A DNA stretch of 64,000 bases, taken from contig CAVWDU010000006.1 of the NCBI GenBank assembly GCA_963753815.1, positions 62,001-126,000 of the forward strand. The letters run 5' to 3'. Shown piece by piece: positions 25,417 to 33,458 of the stretch (positions are counted from its first letter, which is position 1; each line of letters starts with the position of its first letter). Both the position numbers and the translations under genes were made by a program. The notes beneath the pieces were generated by a model. The model searched no databases. It saw only the letters and a program-made list of their open reading frames with translations, and was not told where the DNA came from. Origin of the DNA: CAVWDU01 sp963753815 (lineage in GTDB: Bacteria > Pseudomonadota > Gammaproteobacteria > Pseudomonadales > Halieaceae).

Positions 25417-25590
25417 GGTTTACTCCTTCTAAAGGGTTTGTGCCCACCAGATCCCACCGATTCGGCAGCTCGCAAGTCGAAATCTCGCCGACAACCCGAA
25501 ATACCAGTGAGACCGGGCGGCTGGCGCGATCGGCGGCACTGACTGCCGTTAAAATCTGCGAATCTGGCCGGGCTGCGTCAGGTACGGGTG

Positions 25591-26097
25591 TTACCGTTCT
25601 TGTACGTCTTCGAGCCAGGCATTGGACCGAAATTCTCTCCCGGCACCGGTAAACTCGTCAAAGAGCTTTCGATGTGCCACTAGCGAGCACGTATCCTCGC
25701 GCAGGTAGTAGTCCTGTATCCAGCCGAGCAGCAGAGCGAGGTTGGCGTCCTGTTCTCCGGGAGAGGCATACTTGTGTGGTTCCCAGGGGCGGTTTCGCGC
25801 ATTGGCGATGCATTGCTGCTCGCCGGGATTGAGAAATACCATTTCAGACGCGAAGGGGGCTGCGAACGCTAACAGGTCCGCGTAACAACCCTCAATGACC
25901 CAGTGTGTCATCGAGCGAATGAACGCGAGGATTTCCGCCCGACTCTCAGTCAGCGGCCGCCGGGTTGGCGACGGCGCTTTCTCCACCCAGGCGACGGTGT
26001 CGAGGTCCAGGTGCGCAAAACCCCGGCCCCGGCACTGCTGTCGCGCGTAGGTCGATTTGCCTGCGCCGGCATTGCCGAACACCAGGATGCCGGTCAT
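25591..26097 (-). CDS. P-loop NTPase / shikimate-kinase-like AAA protein
   Basis: A 168-residue protein with a Walker A motif GNAGAGKST (residues 8-16) and a short kinase-like core: HLDLDTVAWVEK (about 27-38), a segment ending WVIEGCYADLLAF (about 63-75) and VFLNPGE. This is the arrangement of small nucleoside or shikimate-kinase-like adenylate kinases of unknown substrate. The ATG at 26097 overlaps the stop of the DUF1643 gene (ATGA), so the two proteins are probably made together. The upstream extension to 26196 runs inside DUF1643 and was rejected. Confidence 0.78.
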   Translation of the reverse strand: MTGILVFGNAGAGKSTYARQQCRGRGFAHLDLDTVAWVEKAPSPTRRPLTESRAEILAFIRSMTHWVIEGCYADLLAFAAPFASEMVFLNPGEQQCIANARNRPWEPHKYASPGEQDANLALLLGWIQDYYLREDTCSLVAHRKLFDEFTGAGREFRSNAWLEDVQER

Positions 26098-26822
26098 CGC
26101 GCCGCACCGCCCGGGCACCCGTTCCGTCGCGCTGCCAGGCTGTTCGCGTTTCTCTCGTGGTGCCGGGTGAACTGCGCCGAGATCTTGTTCACCCAAGAGA
26201 CCTGTTTGCTGTAAACCGGCGGCAACGGGTGGTAGTAGGCATAGGCCGTACCCGCTTTTGGCAGTCCCAGGGCGGAGCGCGCACCCAGGACATCCACCGC
26301 TCGTTTCGCAAGCGGCAGGAGCGACGCATGTACGCCCCAGGCATAGACGACCGGGACATCTCGCTCCAGCAGGGATTCGAGTTCCTCCTCTCGCGAGGGC
26401 GAAAAAATTGAATGATCGATCATCGATGCATCCTCGGAAGCAAGAAATCGCACCAGGTCGCTGGAGTGGGACGCGCGCAGATCGGACAGATTGATGATTC
26501 TCGCGTGGTTCACTCCAACCGCGTTCATCAGCCGAATAATCTGCAGCTGCGTGCGATCAGGTCTCGCGAGCCGATGTTCCTGCCCGCCGCCAAAGTCGCG
26601 CCCTGCGCGCGTGGCGAGCTGGTCGGGGGAGGGGCCCGACGAGCCCGGGTTCATCATGATGACCATGATGTCCGGCGCTGCGCGCGGTGCGGCGCGTCGA
26701 ACCACGTCGAGCCAGTTGCGCATCGGGTACCCGCCACGAGACAGGAACCCGCCGGAGACCTCGAACTGTTCACCTCGAGCCGGGTGTTGCAACCCGTTGT
26801 CGAATTGCTTGGGTGCTTCCAC
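26094..26822 (-). CDS. DUF1643 domain protein
   Basis: A 242-residue protein. The conserved start of the domain, IMVIMMNPGSSGPSPDQ (about 52-68), and the later segments RLMNAVGVNHARIINLSDLR (about 96-115) and VVYAWGV (about 157-163) are those of DUF1643, a family of unknown function often near mobile or accessory genes. A histidine-rich PLPPVYS block sits near 200. It is coupled by ATGA overlap to the P-loop gene downstream. The alternative start at codon 34 (MRNWLDVV) is possible. Confidence 0.78.
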   Translation of the reverse strand: MEAPKQFDNGLQHPARGEQFEVSGGFLSRGGYPMRNWLDVVRRAAPRAAPDIMVIMMNPGSSGPSPDQLATRAGRDFGGGQEHRLARPDRTQLQIIRLMNAVGVNHARIINLSDLRASHSSDLVRFLASEDASMIDHSIFSPSREEELESLLERDVPVVYAWGVHASLLPLAKRAVDVLGARSALGLPKAGTAYAYYHPLPPVYSKQVSWVNKISAQFTRHHERNANSLAARRNGCPGGAAR

Positions 26823-26867
26823 GTGCTGGCTGCCTCGACCTTTCGGCGGGTAATGCGGCCTCTGGCA

Positions 26868-27296
26868 TCAAACCTCGCCCAGTAGCGAGAGGGTTGCCGG
26901 GTCGCGCTCGCCCTGATAGTAGCGCTCCAACACCCGGGCAAATATGTGCCCGGGGGCAAGGGTGTCAAAAAGCGTCACACAGGAGCGCAGCTTGAGTGCG
27001 TCGACGGGGCCGAAGATGTCGATGGCGCTAACGTCCTCGAGCTGCAGCAGGGTATCGCAACATGTCTGCAGTCGCGCTCCGAGCACACTGTGGTGGAGGT
27101 AAGCAGCGGCCTCCTGTGGCCCCGAGATGGCGTAGTAGCGGGCTGTAGCGCTGAGCCCGAGCCCGGCCAGTTGGGGAAATACAAACCACATCCAGTGGGT
27201 GTGCTTGCGGCCGCTGCGCAGTTCGCAGAGCACAGTCTCATAACATCCGGCCTGGGCGTCCAGGAATCGCGCCAGGTTGTATGTGTCAACGGCCAT
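26868..27296 (-). CDS. DUF1810 family protein
   Basis: A 142-residue protein with the DUF1810 hallmarks: LARFLDAQAGCYETVLCELR (about 8-27), RKHTHWMWFVFPQLAGLG (about 30-47), YYAISGPQEAAAYLHH (about 54-69), and IFGPVDALKLRSCVTLF (about 93-109). Family proteins are small, helical and cytoplasmic with unknown biochemistry. It lies 45 bases upstream of the DUF1643 gene on the same strand and 57 bases after the RidA gene, so a five-gene leftward transcript is possible. Confidence 0.88.
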   Translation of the reverse strand: MAVDTYNLARFLDAQAGCYETVLCELRSGRKHTHWMWFVFPQLAGLGLSATARYYAISGPQEAAAYLHHSVLGARLQTCCDTLLQLEDVSAIDIFGPVDALKLRSCVTLFDTLAPGHIFARVLERYYQGERDPATLSLLGEV

Positions 27297-27353
27297 CGGC
27301 CTCGAGCGGCAGATTGATCGTTGCCCCGAGAAGCGTGGGTTGCAGCTTGGCCG

Positions 27354-27752
27354 TCATTGATCGGAATGCTCCGCGCCGACGCGCGCCGTGACCTGTATTT
27401 CGATTTTGATCGCATCATTCACCATGCGGGCCTCGAACATGGTGGCGGCGGGCCGCACGTCACCCAGCCAGCGTTTGAGCACGGGCCAGCAGGTTTCGAA
27501 GTCATCTCTGTCGCTGAGGATGTAAGTGACCCGCGCGATAGCGTCGATCGTACTGCCCGCCGCGTGCAGCGCCTGTTCGATGTTCCTGAAACACTGTTCC
27601 GCCTGCACGGCGATATCGTCACTGATCGACATGTCGTCATAGTTATAACCGGTGGTTCCGGACACAAAGACAAAACCGCCGTCGATCACGGCCCTGGAAT
27701 AACCGATCTGCTGCTCGAAGGTCGACCCGCTTGAGACCAGGCGTCGGGTCAC
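27354..27752 (-). CDS. RidA/YjgF family protein
   Basis: A 132-residue RidA-family protein (trimeric enamine/imine deaminase fold). Visible features are GYSRAVIDGGFVFVSGTTGY (about 16-35), NIEQALHAAGSTIDAIARVTYIL (about 57-79) and a C-terminal EARMVNDAIKIEIQVTA block keeping the arginine and glutamate of active RidA proteins. I chose the GTG at 27752, which follows a ggag site; the reading continues far upstream (to 28307) in a frame that is antisense to other genes and has no sense. A tiny upstream reading ends on this start codon (GTGA). Roles in the family vary from detoxifying reactive imines to ring-cleavage steps. Confidence 0.82.
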   Translation of the reverse strand: MTRRLVSSGSTFEQQIGYSRAVIDGGFVFVSGTTGYNYDDMSISDDIAVQAEQCFRNIEQALHAAGSTIDAIARVTYILSDRDDFETCWPVLKRWLGDVRPAATMFEARMVNDAIKIEIQVTARVGAEHSDQ

Positions 27753-27877
27753 GCTTCCGGCTCCTGATCGACAGCCGAAACCCGGTTCCCCGTCTTCTGG
27801 CGTCGTGCGTTTACCGCCGCATAGACGTCTGCGAGCTGGCCCGGCTGGGTATCGTAGCGCAGCGTGTGTACGGGCAC
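27749..27877 (-). CDS. Possible 42-residue small protein coupled to RidA gene
   Basis: A GTG at 27877 directly preceded by a strong aagaggagga site opens a 42-codon reading (starts VPVHTLRYDTQPGQL, ends AVDQEPEA) whose TGA overlaps the RidA GTG by the GTGA pattern used between real genes here. This supports translation, either as a real small protein or as a leader that couples ribosomes to the RidA gene. It could also be a remnant of a longer gene. No family recognised. Confidence 0.4.
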   Translation of the reverse strand: MPVHTLRYDTQPGQLADVYAAVNARRQKTGNRVSAVDQEPEA

Positions 27878-28012
27878 GCGTCCTCCTCTTGGCGTTGAAT
27901 GAGCCGCTGTCGGAAGGTGTCAGTTTAACAGCAGCTGCCCCGGTGCGCCTGCCCGGCGGCACGGCGTCCAGTGAGGTGTGAGGAGCGGCCGTGGTCGCAA
28001 CCGACGGGCCAA

Positions 28013-28414
28013 TCAGCCGAAGATCGAGCCGGCAAGCTGTGTATCGAAGTACTCGGTGACCTCGACGAACTGTCCGGCGTCGATCCGGATCACCTGGCAA
28101 TAGCTGTTGTTGTAGTCTTCCCCATCCCGGGTCCGCGCCTGACCAGAGGTCAGGGCGACGACGGTATCGCCCTCGGCGACAAGGCGATGGACAGTCGACT
28201 GAATCCCGTTTTCGAGTCGGCCGAAGAGCGGACCGATCAGCTCCTCCATCACGGTCTGCTTGCCGCGATAGGTGCCGGACAGCGCCGTGGTGCCGATATT
28301 CGTCCACACGATATCGTCGGCGACGATAGCGAAGCAGGCGTCGAAGTCACCGCGATTGCCCGCCTCGTAGAAAGACCGCACAAGAGCCTTGTTGTCGTCG
28401 ATACTGGTGGTCAT
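28013..28414 (-). CDS. NTF2/SnoaL-like protein
   Basis: A 133-residue protein with the NTF2-like/SnoaL fold: NKALVRSFYEAGNRGDFDACFAIVADDIVW is the classic first helix pair and strand (about 8-37), followed by GTYRGKQTVMEELI (about 46-59) and late strands HRLVAEGDTVVAL and CQVIRIDAGQFVEVTEYFDT. Members act as small isomerases, hydrolases or ligand-binding proteins; the reaction here is unknown. A tail of divergent promoter sequence separates it from the PLP decarboxylase. Confidence 0.85.
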   Translation of the reverse strand: MTTSIDDNKALVRSFYEAGNRGDFDACFAIVADDIVWTNIGTTALSGTYRGKQTVMEELIGPLFGRLENGIQSTVHRLVAEGDTVVALTSGQARTRDGEDYNNSYCQVIRIDAGQFVEVTEYFDTQLAGSIFG

Positions 28415-28533
28415 ATGTGCACCCCACGCAACGGATTGGACATAGGCGCGGTAACCACGCCTTCGTGTTTGAGCCTAGCAACCTGCACCGAGTGCGGCAA
28501 GCAGGCGCCATCGAGCGGTTACAGGCCGGATAG

Positions 28534-28550
28534 CGGGCTGTCACAGCCCG
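28534..28550. promoter_or_regulatory. Symmetric 17-base inverted repeat, candidate operator
   Basis: CGGGCTGTCACAGCCCG is a perfect inverted repeat with a single central base, in the 234-base gap between the divergent NTF2-like and decarboxylase genes. No T-run follows, so a terminator is unlikely. A dimeric regulator site for one or both promoters is the simpler reading. Confidence 0.45.
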
Positions 28551-28648
28551 GTATGGGCGCGGGTGAGCTATCCTAGGGCCGAAGCCGCCGTCCTCGGGCG
28601 CTACCGGGGGCGAGGCACCGCCCTATCGCCCTGAACAGAGATGACTCC

Positions 28649-30052
28649 GTGCCCGATAACGACCTGCCCGACAGCCCCCCGCCTGATTATCCACCAGACA
28701 CCCTCGGCATGACCGAGGAGGAGATGCGCCAGACCGGCTACCGGGTGGTGGACCTGGTGGTAGACCGACTGGTCAGTCGGCATCGACAACCGGCAATTCT
28801 TACCGGCAAGGCCGAGGACCTGAGGGCCCGGCTCGGCGGTTCGGTGCCAGACCAGCCGGTTGCGGTTGAGGAGTCGCTCCGGCTGCTGGCCGAGGTGGCC
28901 CTTGCCCACCAGCAGCACGGTGATCATCCGCGCTATTTCGCCCGTGTACCGGGCCCCAGTTCTTACGCGGCCATTCTGGGTGACTGGTTGGCTACCGGCT
29001 TCAACAGTATCTGTGCCTCGTGGGCGGGCGGCTCCGGACCTGCGACCCTCGAGCTGGTGGTAATTGACTGGCTGTGCCAGCTGCTGGGCCTGCCGCCCGA
29101 GACCGAGGGCGTTCTCCAGAGCGGCGGCTCGCTGGCCAGTCTCACGGCGTTCGCAGCCCTGCGCGCCGACCGTGGCACTGGAGTGGTCTACTACAGCGAC
29201 CAGACTCACGCCTCACTGCCCAGGGCCCTGCGACAGGTGGGCTTCGAAGAAAGAATGCTGCGAGTGCTCGACAGCGACGAGGATTTCCGGCTGCCGGTAT
29301 CGGCGCTGGAGCGGCAGTTGGCCAGCGACCGCCGCGCCGGCCTGACACCGTTGATGGTCATAGCCAATGCAGGGTCCACCAACACCGGGAGCGTCGACCC
29401 GATACCTGCGCTGGCCGGGTTGTGCCACGCTGAGGGACTCTGGCTGCATATCGATGCGGCCTATGGTGGCCCCGCTGCGTTCACCGATCGGGGACGGCGC
29501 TGTCTCCCGGGCCTGGACGCCGCCGACTCCCTCGTGCTCGACCCGCACAAGTGGCTGTTTCAGCCCTACGACATCGGCTGCCTGCTGATCAGGCCAGGGC
29601 TACTGGAGGCGGGCTTTGGTATGACCCCGGAGTACCTGCGCGATGTGCAGGCCGACGGTGAGGTCGATTTCCGCAATCGCGGCCCCGAGCTGTCCCGGCG
29701 TGCACGCGCCGCCAAACTCTGGTTGAGCCTGCGCAGCTATGGCATGCGCCGGATCGGGCAGGCCATTGATCGCGGCATCGAGCTAGCGGAGTATGCGGAG
29801 CAGCAGTTGCGCGGCCAGCCGGCACTCTGGGAGGTGGTATCGCCGGCGCAGCTGGGTATCGTTTGCTTCGCACTGCGTGGCGCCGCGCCGGGTGAGTCGC
29901 AGCAACGGGCGGCGCAGTTGGCCGACAGCGGTTTTGCCTGTGTCTCTTCCACCCGCCTGAAGGGCCGCGAGGTGTTGCGACTGTGCACTATCAACCCGCT
30001 CACCACCGAGGCCGATATCTCTGCCACACTGGATCGTCTGGCGCGAGCTTGA
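28649..30052 (+). CDS. PLP-dependent group II amino-acid decarboxylase
   Basis: A 467-residue pyridoxal-phosphate enzyme of the group II (aromatic-L-amino-acid/glutamate) decarboxylase family. The Schiff-base lysine is K301 in DPHKWLFQPYD. The PLP-binding HIDAAYGG (about 267-274) and HPRYFARVPGPSS (about 93-105) are also present, along with GSLASLTAFAALR (160-172), where the cofactor phosphate is held. The start is a GTG at 28649; a downstream in-frame ATG at 28709 is possible. Substrate (tyrosine, tryptophan, DOPA, cysteine sulfinate or other) is not resolvable. It ends well before the dnaE2 promoter. Confidence 0.87.
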   Translation: MPDNDLPDSPPPDYPPDTLGMTEEEMRQTGYRVVDLVVDRLVSRHRQPAILTGKAEDLRARLGGSVPDQPVAVEESLRLLAEVALAHQQHGDHPRYFARVPGPSSYAAILGDWLATGFNSICASWAGGSGPATLELVVIDWLCQLLGLPPETEGVLQSGGSLASLTAFAALRADRGTGVVYYSDQTHASLPRALRQVGFEERMLRVLDSDEDFRLPVSALERQLASDRRAGLTPLMVIANAGSTNTGSVDPIPALAGLCHAEGLWLHIDAAYGGPAAFTDRGRRCLPGLDAADSLVLDPHKWLFQPYDIGCLLIRPGLLEAGFGMTPEYLRDVQADGEVDFRNRGPELSRRARAAKLWLSLRSYGMRRIGQAIDRGIELAEYAEQQLRGQPALWEVVSPAQLGIVCFALRGAAPGESQQRAAQLADSGFACVSSTRLKGREVLRLCTINPLTTEADISATLDRLARA

Positions 30053-30140
30053 AGCCCGCTGATTCCGGCAGCCTGCGGGTCGGGGCGTTGCCACCGAGCC
30101 GCCTGGGGCGTTTCTGGCAGGCCGCCATCGTTACGCGGCA

Positions 30141-30170
30141 TTGACGGTTCGCGGGCAGACTGAATATACT
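30141..30170 (+). promoter_or_regulatory. Sigma-70 promoter of dnaE2
   Basis: TTGACG (30141-30146) and TATACT (30165-30170) are separated by 18 bases, a near-consensus sigma-70 promoter in the gap upstream of dnaE2. Its -10 box overlaps the LexA operator at 30167-30186, the expected layout for SOS repression. The transcript should start near 30177. Confidence 0.65.
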
Positions 30171-30186
30171 GTATAAATATACAGTA
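30167..30186. promoter_or_regulatory. LexA (SOS) operator
   Basis: TACTGTATAAATATACAGTA carries the two LexA half-sites CTGT and ACAG eight bases apart, with the flanking TA matches of the gammaproteobacterial consensus (CTGT-N8-ACAG). It overlaps the -10 box of the dnaE2 promoter, so LexA binding would block transcription until DNA damage cleaves it. Confidence 0.9.
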
Positions 30187-30286
30187 TTTTTTTGGAGTGG
30201 TCCGGCCCGCCGGCTCGCTTCCGGTGATTACACGTCGCGTCTTTGTCACCGCGAAGCCAGCCTGTCGCGCTGCCGCTGCGTTCCCT

Positions 30287-33200
30287 ATGGCCTACGCCGA
30301 GCTTCATTGCCTCAGTTGTTACAGTTTCCTGCGGGCGGCTTCACACCCGCACGAGCTGGTGGAACGGGCGGCCACACTGGGCTATGGCGCCCTGGCCCTC
30401 ACCGACGAGTGCTCGCTGGCGGGCGTGGTCAAGGCGCATGTGGCGGCAAAGGCGCTGGGGCTCAAACTCATCATCGGCAGTGAGTTCCGGCTCGAAGAGG
30501 GTGTCAAGCTGGTGGCACTGGCGCCCACGCGGGCGGCCTACGGTGAGTTGTCGGGCCTGATCAGCATGGCGCGCCGGCGCAGCCCGAAGGGCGAATACCG
30601 GGCTGCACTTCGCGACGTTATTTTCCACCTCAAGCGCTGTCTGCTGTTGTGGCTGCCGGAGCGGGACGACAACGCCACTCGCGGTCACGGCACGCAGCTG
30701 GCGCGACTCTGTCGGGGTCGGTTGTGGCTGGGGGTTAACCACCTGTACGGCAACGACGAGGTCAACCGTTACCTGGAGCTGCGCGGGCTGGCGTCTGCGC
30801 TGGGACTCCCGATGGTGGCCTGCGGCAACGTGCAGATGCACGTGGCGGCGCGTAAACCCCTGCATGACGTATTCAGCGCCCTGCGCCACAATACCAGCAT
30901 TGATCAGCTCGGCCGACGCCGGCTTGCCAACAGCCAGCCGCACTTGCGATCCCTCGGCAGTCTGCACCGCCTGTATCCCGAACAATTACTGGCAGAGACG
31001 CTGACGATCGCCGCACGTTGTGAGTTCAGCCTGGAGGAGCTGCGCTACGAGTACCCCGAAGAAGTGGTGCCGTCGGGTCACGATGCCAACAGCTACCTGC
31101 GCGAACGGGTCGCTGTGGGCGAGGCCGAGCGTTGGCCGCGTGGTGTTCCGGCGTCGATACGCCGGCGGATCGATACGGAGCTTAAGTTGATCACCGAGCT
31201 TCACTACGAATACTATTTCCTGACCGTGTACGACATCGTGCGCTTTGCCCGGGAGCGCGGCATTCTCTGCCAGGGCCGGGGTTCGGCCGCCAACTCCGTT
31301 GTCTGTTATTGTCTTTTCATCACCGAGGTGTCGCCCGAAGAGGTGTCGCTGCTGTTCGAGCGTTTCATATCCCGGGAACGTGATGAACCTCCGGATATTG
31401 ACGTGGACTTCGAACACGAGCGGCGTGAAGAGGTCATTCAGTATATCTACCGCAAGTACAGCCGTCGTCGCGCGGCGCTGGCGGCGACCTTGATCACCTA
31501 TCGTTCCCGCAGCGCCGTGCGCGACGTCGGTAAGGCACTGGGGCTGGACCCGGTCTTCGTCGATGACCTGGCGAAGTCACTGGCCTGGTGGGATCGCGGC
31601 GCTGACCTCGAGCGTCGCTTCCAGGAGCAGGGCGTGGCGGAGCATGGTCGCCAGGCCGGGTTGTTTCATCGCATGGTCCAGGAAATTCTCGGTTTTCCCC
31701 GCCATCTCTCGCAACACGTCGGTGGCTTCGTGATTACCCGCAGTCCGATTTCCACCCTGGTGCCGGTGGAGAATGCCAGCATGGATGAACGCACGGTCAT
31801 TCAGTGGGACAAGGAAGATATAGAATCGCTGGGTCTGCTGAAGGTCGATATTCTGGCGCTGGGTATGTTGTCCGCGATTCGTCGGAGCCTGCAGATGGTG
31901 CACCGCTACCGCCCGTCGATCCGCACCGTTGCCGACATTCCCCGCGAGGACCGGGCAACCTACCGCATGCTGCAGGCCGCCGATACGATAGGCGTTTTCC
32001 AGATCGAATCGCGGGCGCAGATGTCGATGCTGCCCCGCCTGCGACCGGCCTGCTTTTATGACCTGGTCATCCAGATTGCCATTGTCCGTCCCGGGCCGAT
32101 CCAGGGCGATATGGTTCACCCCTACCTGCGCCGCAGGCAGGGCAGGGAGCCGATCACCTATCCCAGCGATGCGATCAGGCGTGTGCTGGAGCGCACCCTC
32201 GGTGTCCCGATCTTCCAGGAGCAGGTCATCAAGCTGGCCATGGTGGCTGCGGGTTTCAGCGGCGGCGAGGCGGACCAGCTGCGCCGGGCGATTACCAACT
32301 GGGGGCGCAACAGCAAACTGCTCGGCTTCGAAAAAAAACTGACCCGGGGCATGATCGACCGGGGCTATGATGAGGGCTTCGCGCGCCGGCTCTTCGATCA
32401 GATCAAGGGCTTTGGCGGCTACGGCTTTCCCGAGTCGCACTCGGCCAGCTTTGCCCTGCTGGCTTATGTCTCTTCCTGGCTTAAACGCCACCACCCGGCG
32501 GCTTTTTTCGCCGGCCTGCTCAACAGCCAGCCGATGGGTTTCTACCAGCCCTCGCAGTTGGTGCAGGATGCCCGCCGCCACGGCGTCGTGGTATTGCCCG
32601 CCGATGTCAACGAGAGTCTTTGGGATCACCAGCTGCTGGAGCATCCCGGCACATCGGGTGCACAGCCGCCTCTACGCCTCGGCCTCAGGCTGATCAAGGG
32701 TTTGAGCCAGGACAGCGTCCGGCGCATCATCGAGGGGCGGCAGCGGGGCCCGTTTCGGCAGATCAGCGAATTGCGTCAGCGCGCCCGCCTTAACAAGCGC
32801 GATATGGAAGCCCTGGCGGACGCCGATGCACTGCAATCCCTGAGTGGCCACCGGCGCCAGTCGCAATGGCAGATCATGGCGCTGGAACAGGCCAGGCCGC
32901 TGCTGGTCGATGAACAGTTACAACCGTCGAGCTACTTCAACGACGGGGTGCACCTGCCAGCGCCGGCCGTGGCCGAAGAAGTGCTGGCGGATTACCGCGC
33001 CACCGGGCTGACGCTTCGCGCCCACCCGATGAGCCTGTTGCGGGGCCGGGATCCTTTCCGGCGGTGCGTGTGCAGCGCTGAATTGCCGACTGCAGGTAAC
33101 AACCGGCTGGTGCGCGTCGCCGGGCTGGTGACCTGTCGCCAGCGGCCCGGCAGTGCCTCCGGAGTACTCTTTCTGACCCTGGAGGACGAAACCGGCAACA

Positions 33201-33385
33201 GCAACGTGGTGGTCTGGAAGCGCACCCAGGCGCATTTCCGGCAGGTGTTGATGAACAGCCGGTTACTGCTGGTGCTGGGCACGGTGGAGACCCGTGATAA
33301 TGTCACCCACGTGATCGCCGGGGCGCTGTATGATTACACCAGCGAACTGCAGTCACTGCATGTGCAGTCACGGGACTTCCACTGA
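30287..33385 (+). CDS. dnaE2: Error-prone DNA polymerase III alpha subunit DnaE2 (ImuC)
   Basis: A 1032-residue C-family DNA polymerase for translesion synthesis and damage-induced mutagenesis. The PHP domain starts MAYAELHCLSCYSFLRAASH; the catalytic aspartates are D372 and D374 (PDIDVDF), with the third in LLKVDILALGML. FQEQVIKLAMVAAGFSGGEAD follows as the polymerase core; the C-terminal OB fold includes VRVAGLVTCRQRPG. Length and the missing tau-binding region fit DnaE2, not DnaE1. I prefer the ATG at 30287 because it begins exactly at the family N-terminus; a GTG at 30197 would add 30 residues. No ribosome-binding site is convincing for either. imuA and imuB are not adjacent. Confidence 0.92.
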   Translation: MAYAELHCLSCYSFLRAASHPHELVERAATLGYGALALTDECSLAGVVKAHVAAKALGLKLIIGSEFRLEEGVKLVALAPTRAAYGELSGLISMARRRSPKGEYRAALRDVIFHLKRCLLLWLPERDDNATRGHGTQLARLCRGRLWLGVNHLYGNDEVNRYLELRGLASALGLPMVACGNVQMHVAARKPLHDVFSALRHNTSIDQLGRRRLANSQPHLRSLGSLHRLYPEQLLAETLTIAARCEFSLEELRYEYPEEVVPSGHDANSYLRERVAVGEAERWPRGVPASIRRRIDTELKLITELHYEYYFLTVYDIVRFARERGILCQGRGSAANSVVCYCLFITEVSPEEVSLLFERFISRERDEPPDIDVDFEHERREEVIQYIYRKYSRRRAALAATLITYRSRSAVRDVGKALGLDPVFVDDLAKSLAWWDRGADLERRFQEQGVAEHGRQAGLFHRMVQEILGFPRHLSQHVGGFVITRSPISTLVPVENASMDERTVIQWDKEDIESLGLLKVDILALGMLSAIRRSLQMVHRYRPSIRTVADIPREDRATYRMLQAADTIGVFQIESRAQMSMLPRLRPACFYDLVIQIAIVRPGPIQGDMVHPYLRRRQGREPITYPSDAIRRVLERTLGVPIFQEQVIKLAMVAAGFSGGEADQLRRAITNWGRNSKLLGFEKKLTRGMIDRGYDEGFARRLFDQIKGFGGYGFPESHSASFALLAYVSSWLKRHHPAAFFAGLLNSQPMGFYQPSQLVQDARRHGVVVLPADVNESLWDHQLLEHPGTSGAQPPLRLGLRLIKGLSQDSVRRIIEGRQRGPFRQISELRQRARLNKRDMEALADADALQSLSGHRRQSQWQIMALEQARPLLVDEQLQPSSYFNDGVHLPAPAVAEEVLADYRATGLTLRAHPMSLLRGRDPFRRCVCSAELPTAGNNRLVRVAGLVTCRQRPGSASGVLFLTLEDETGNSNVVVWKRTQAHFRQVLMNSRLLLVLGTVETRDNVTHVIAGALYDYTSELQSLHVQSRDFH

Positions 33386-33458
33386 CAGATGAGAGTCACT
33401 GCGGTCGCGCGACTGTCAGCGGAGGTGCTGCCGTCGTCGACTGCCACGAGGAGATGAT

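Noticed and set aside
27753..28307. N-terminal extension of the RidA reading frame
   Set aside because: The upstream residues are basic and low in complexity and overlap the NTF2-like gene; the GTG at 27752 has a ribosome-binding site and the family start.
30197..30286. Longer DnaE2 start at the GTG 30197
   Set aside because: The extra 30 residues do not resemble the family; the protein's known N-terminus begins at the ATG 30287. Kept only as an alternative.
31577..32644. 355-residue minus-strand reading
   Set aside because: Antisense to the DnaE2 polymerase core.
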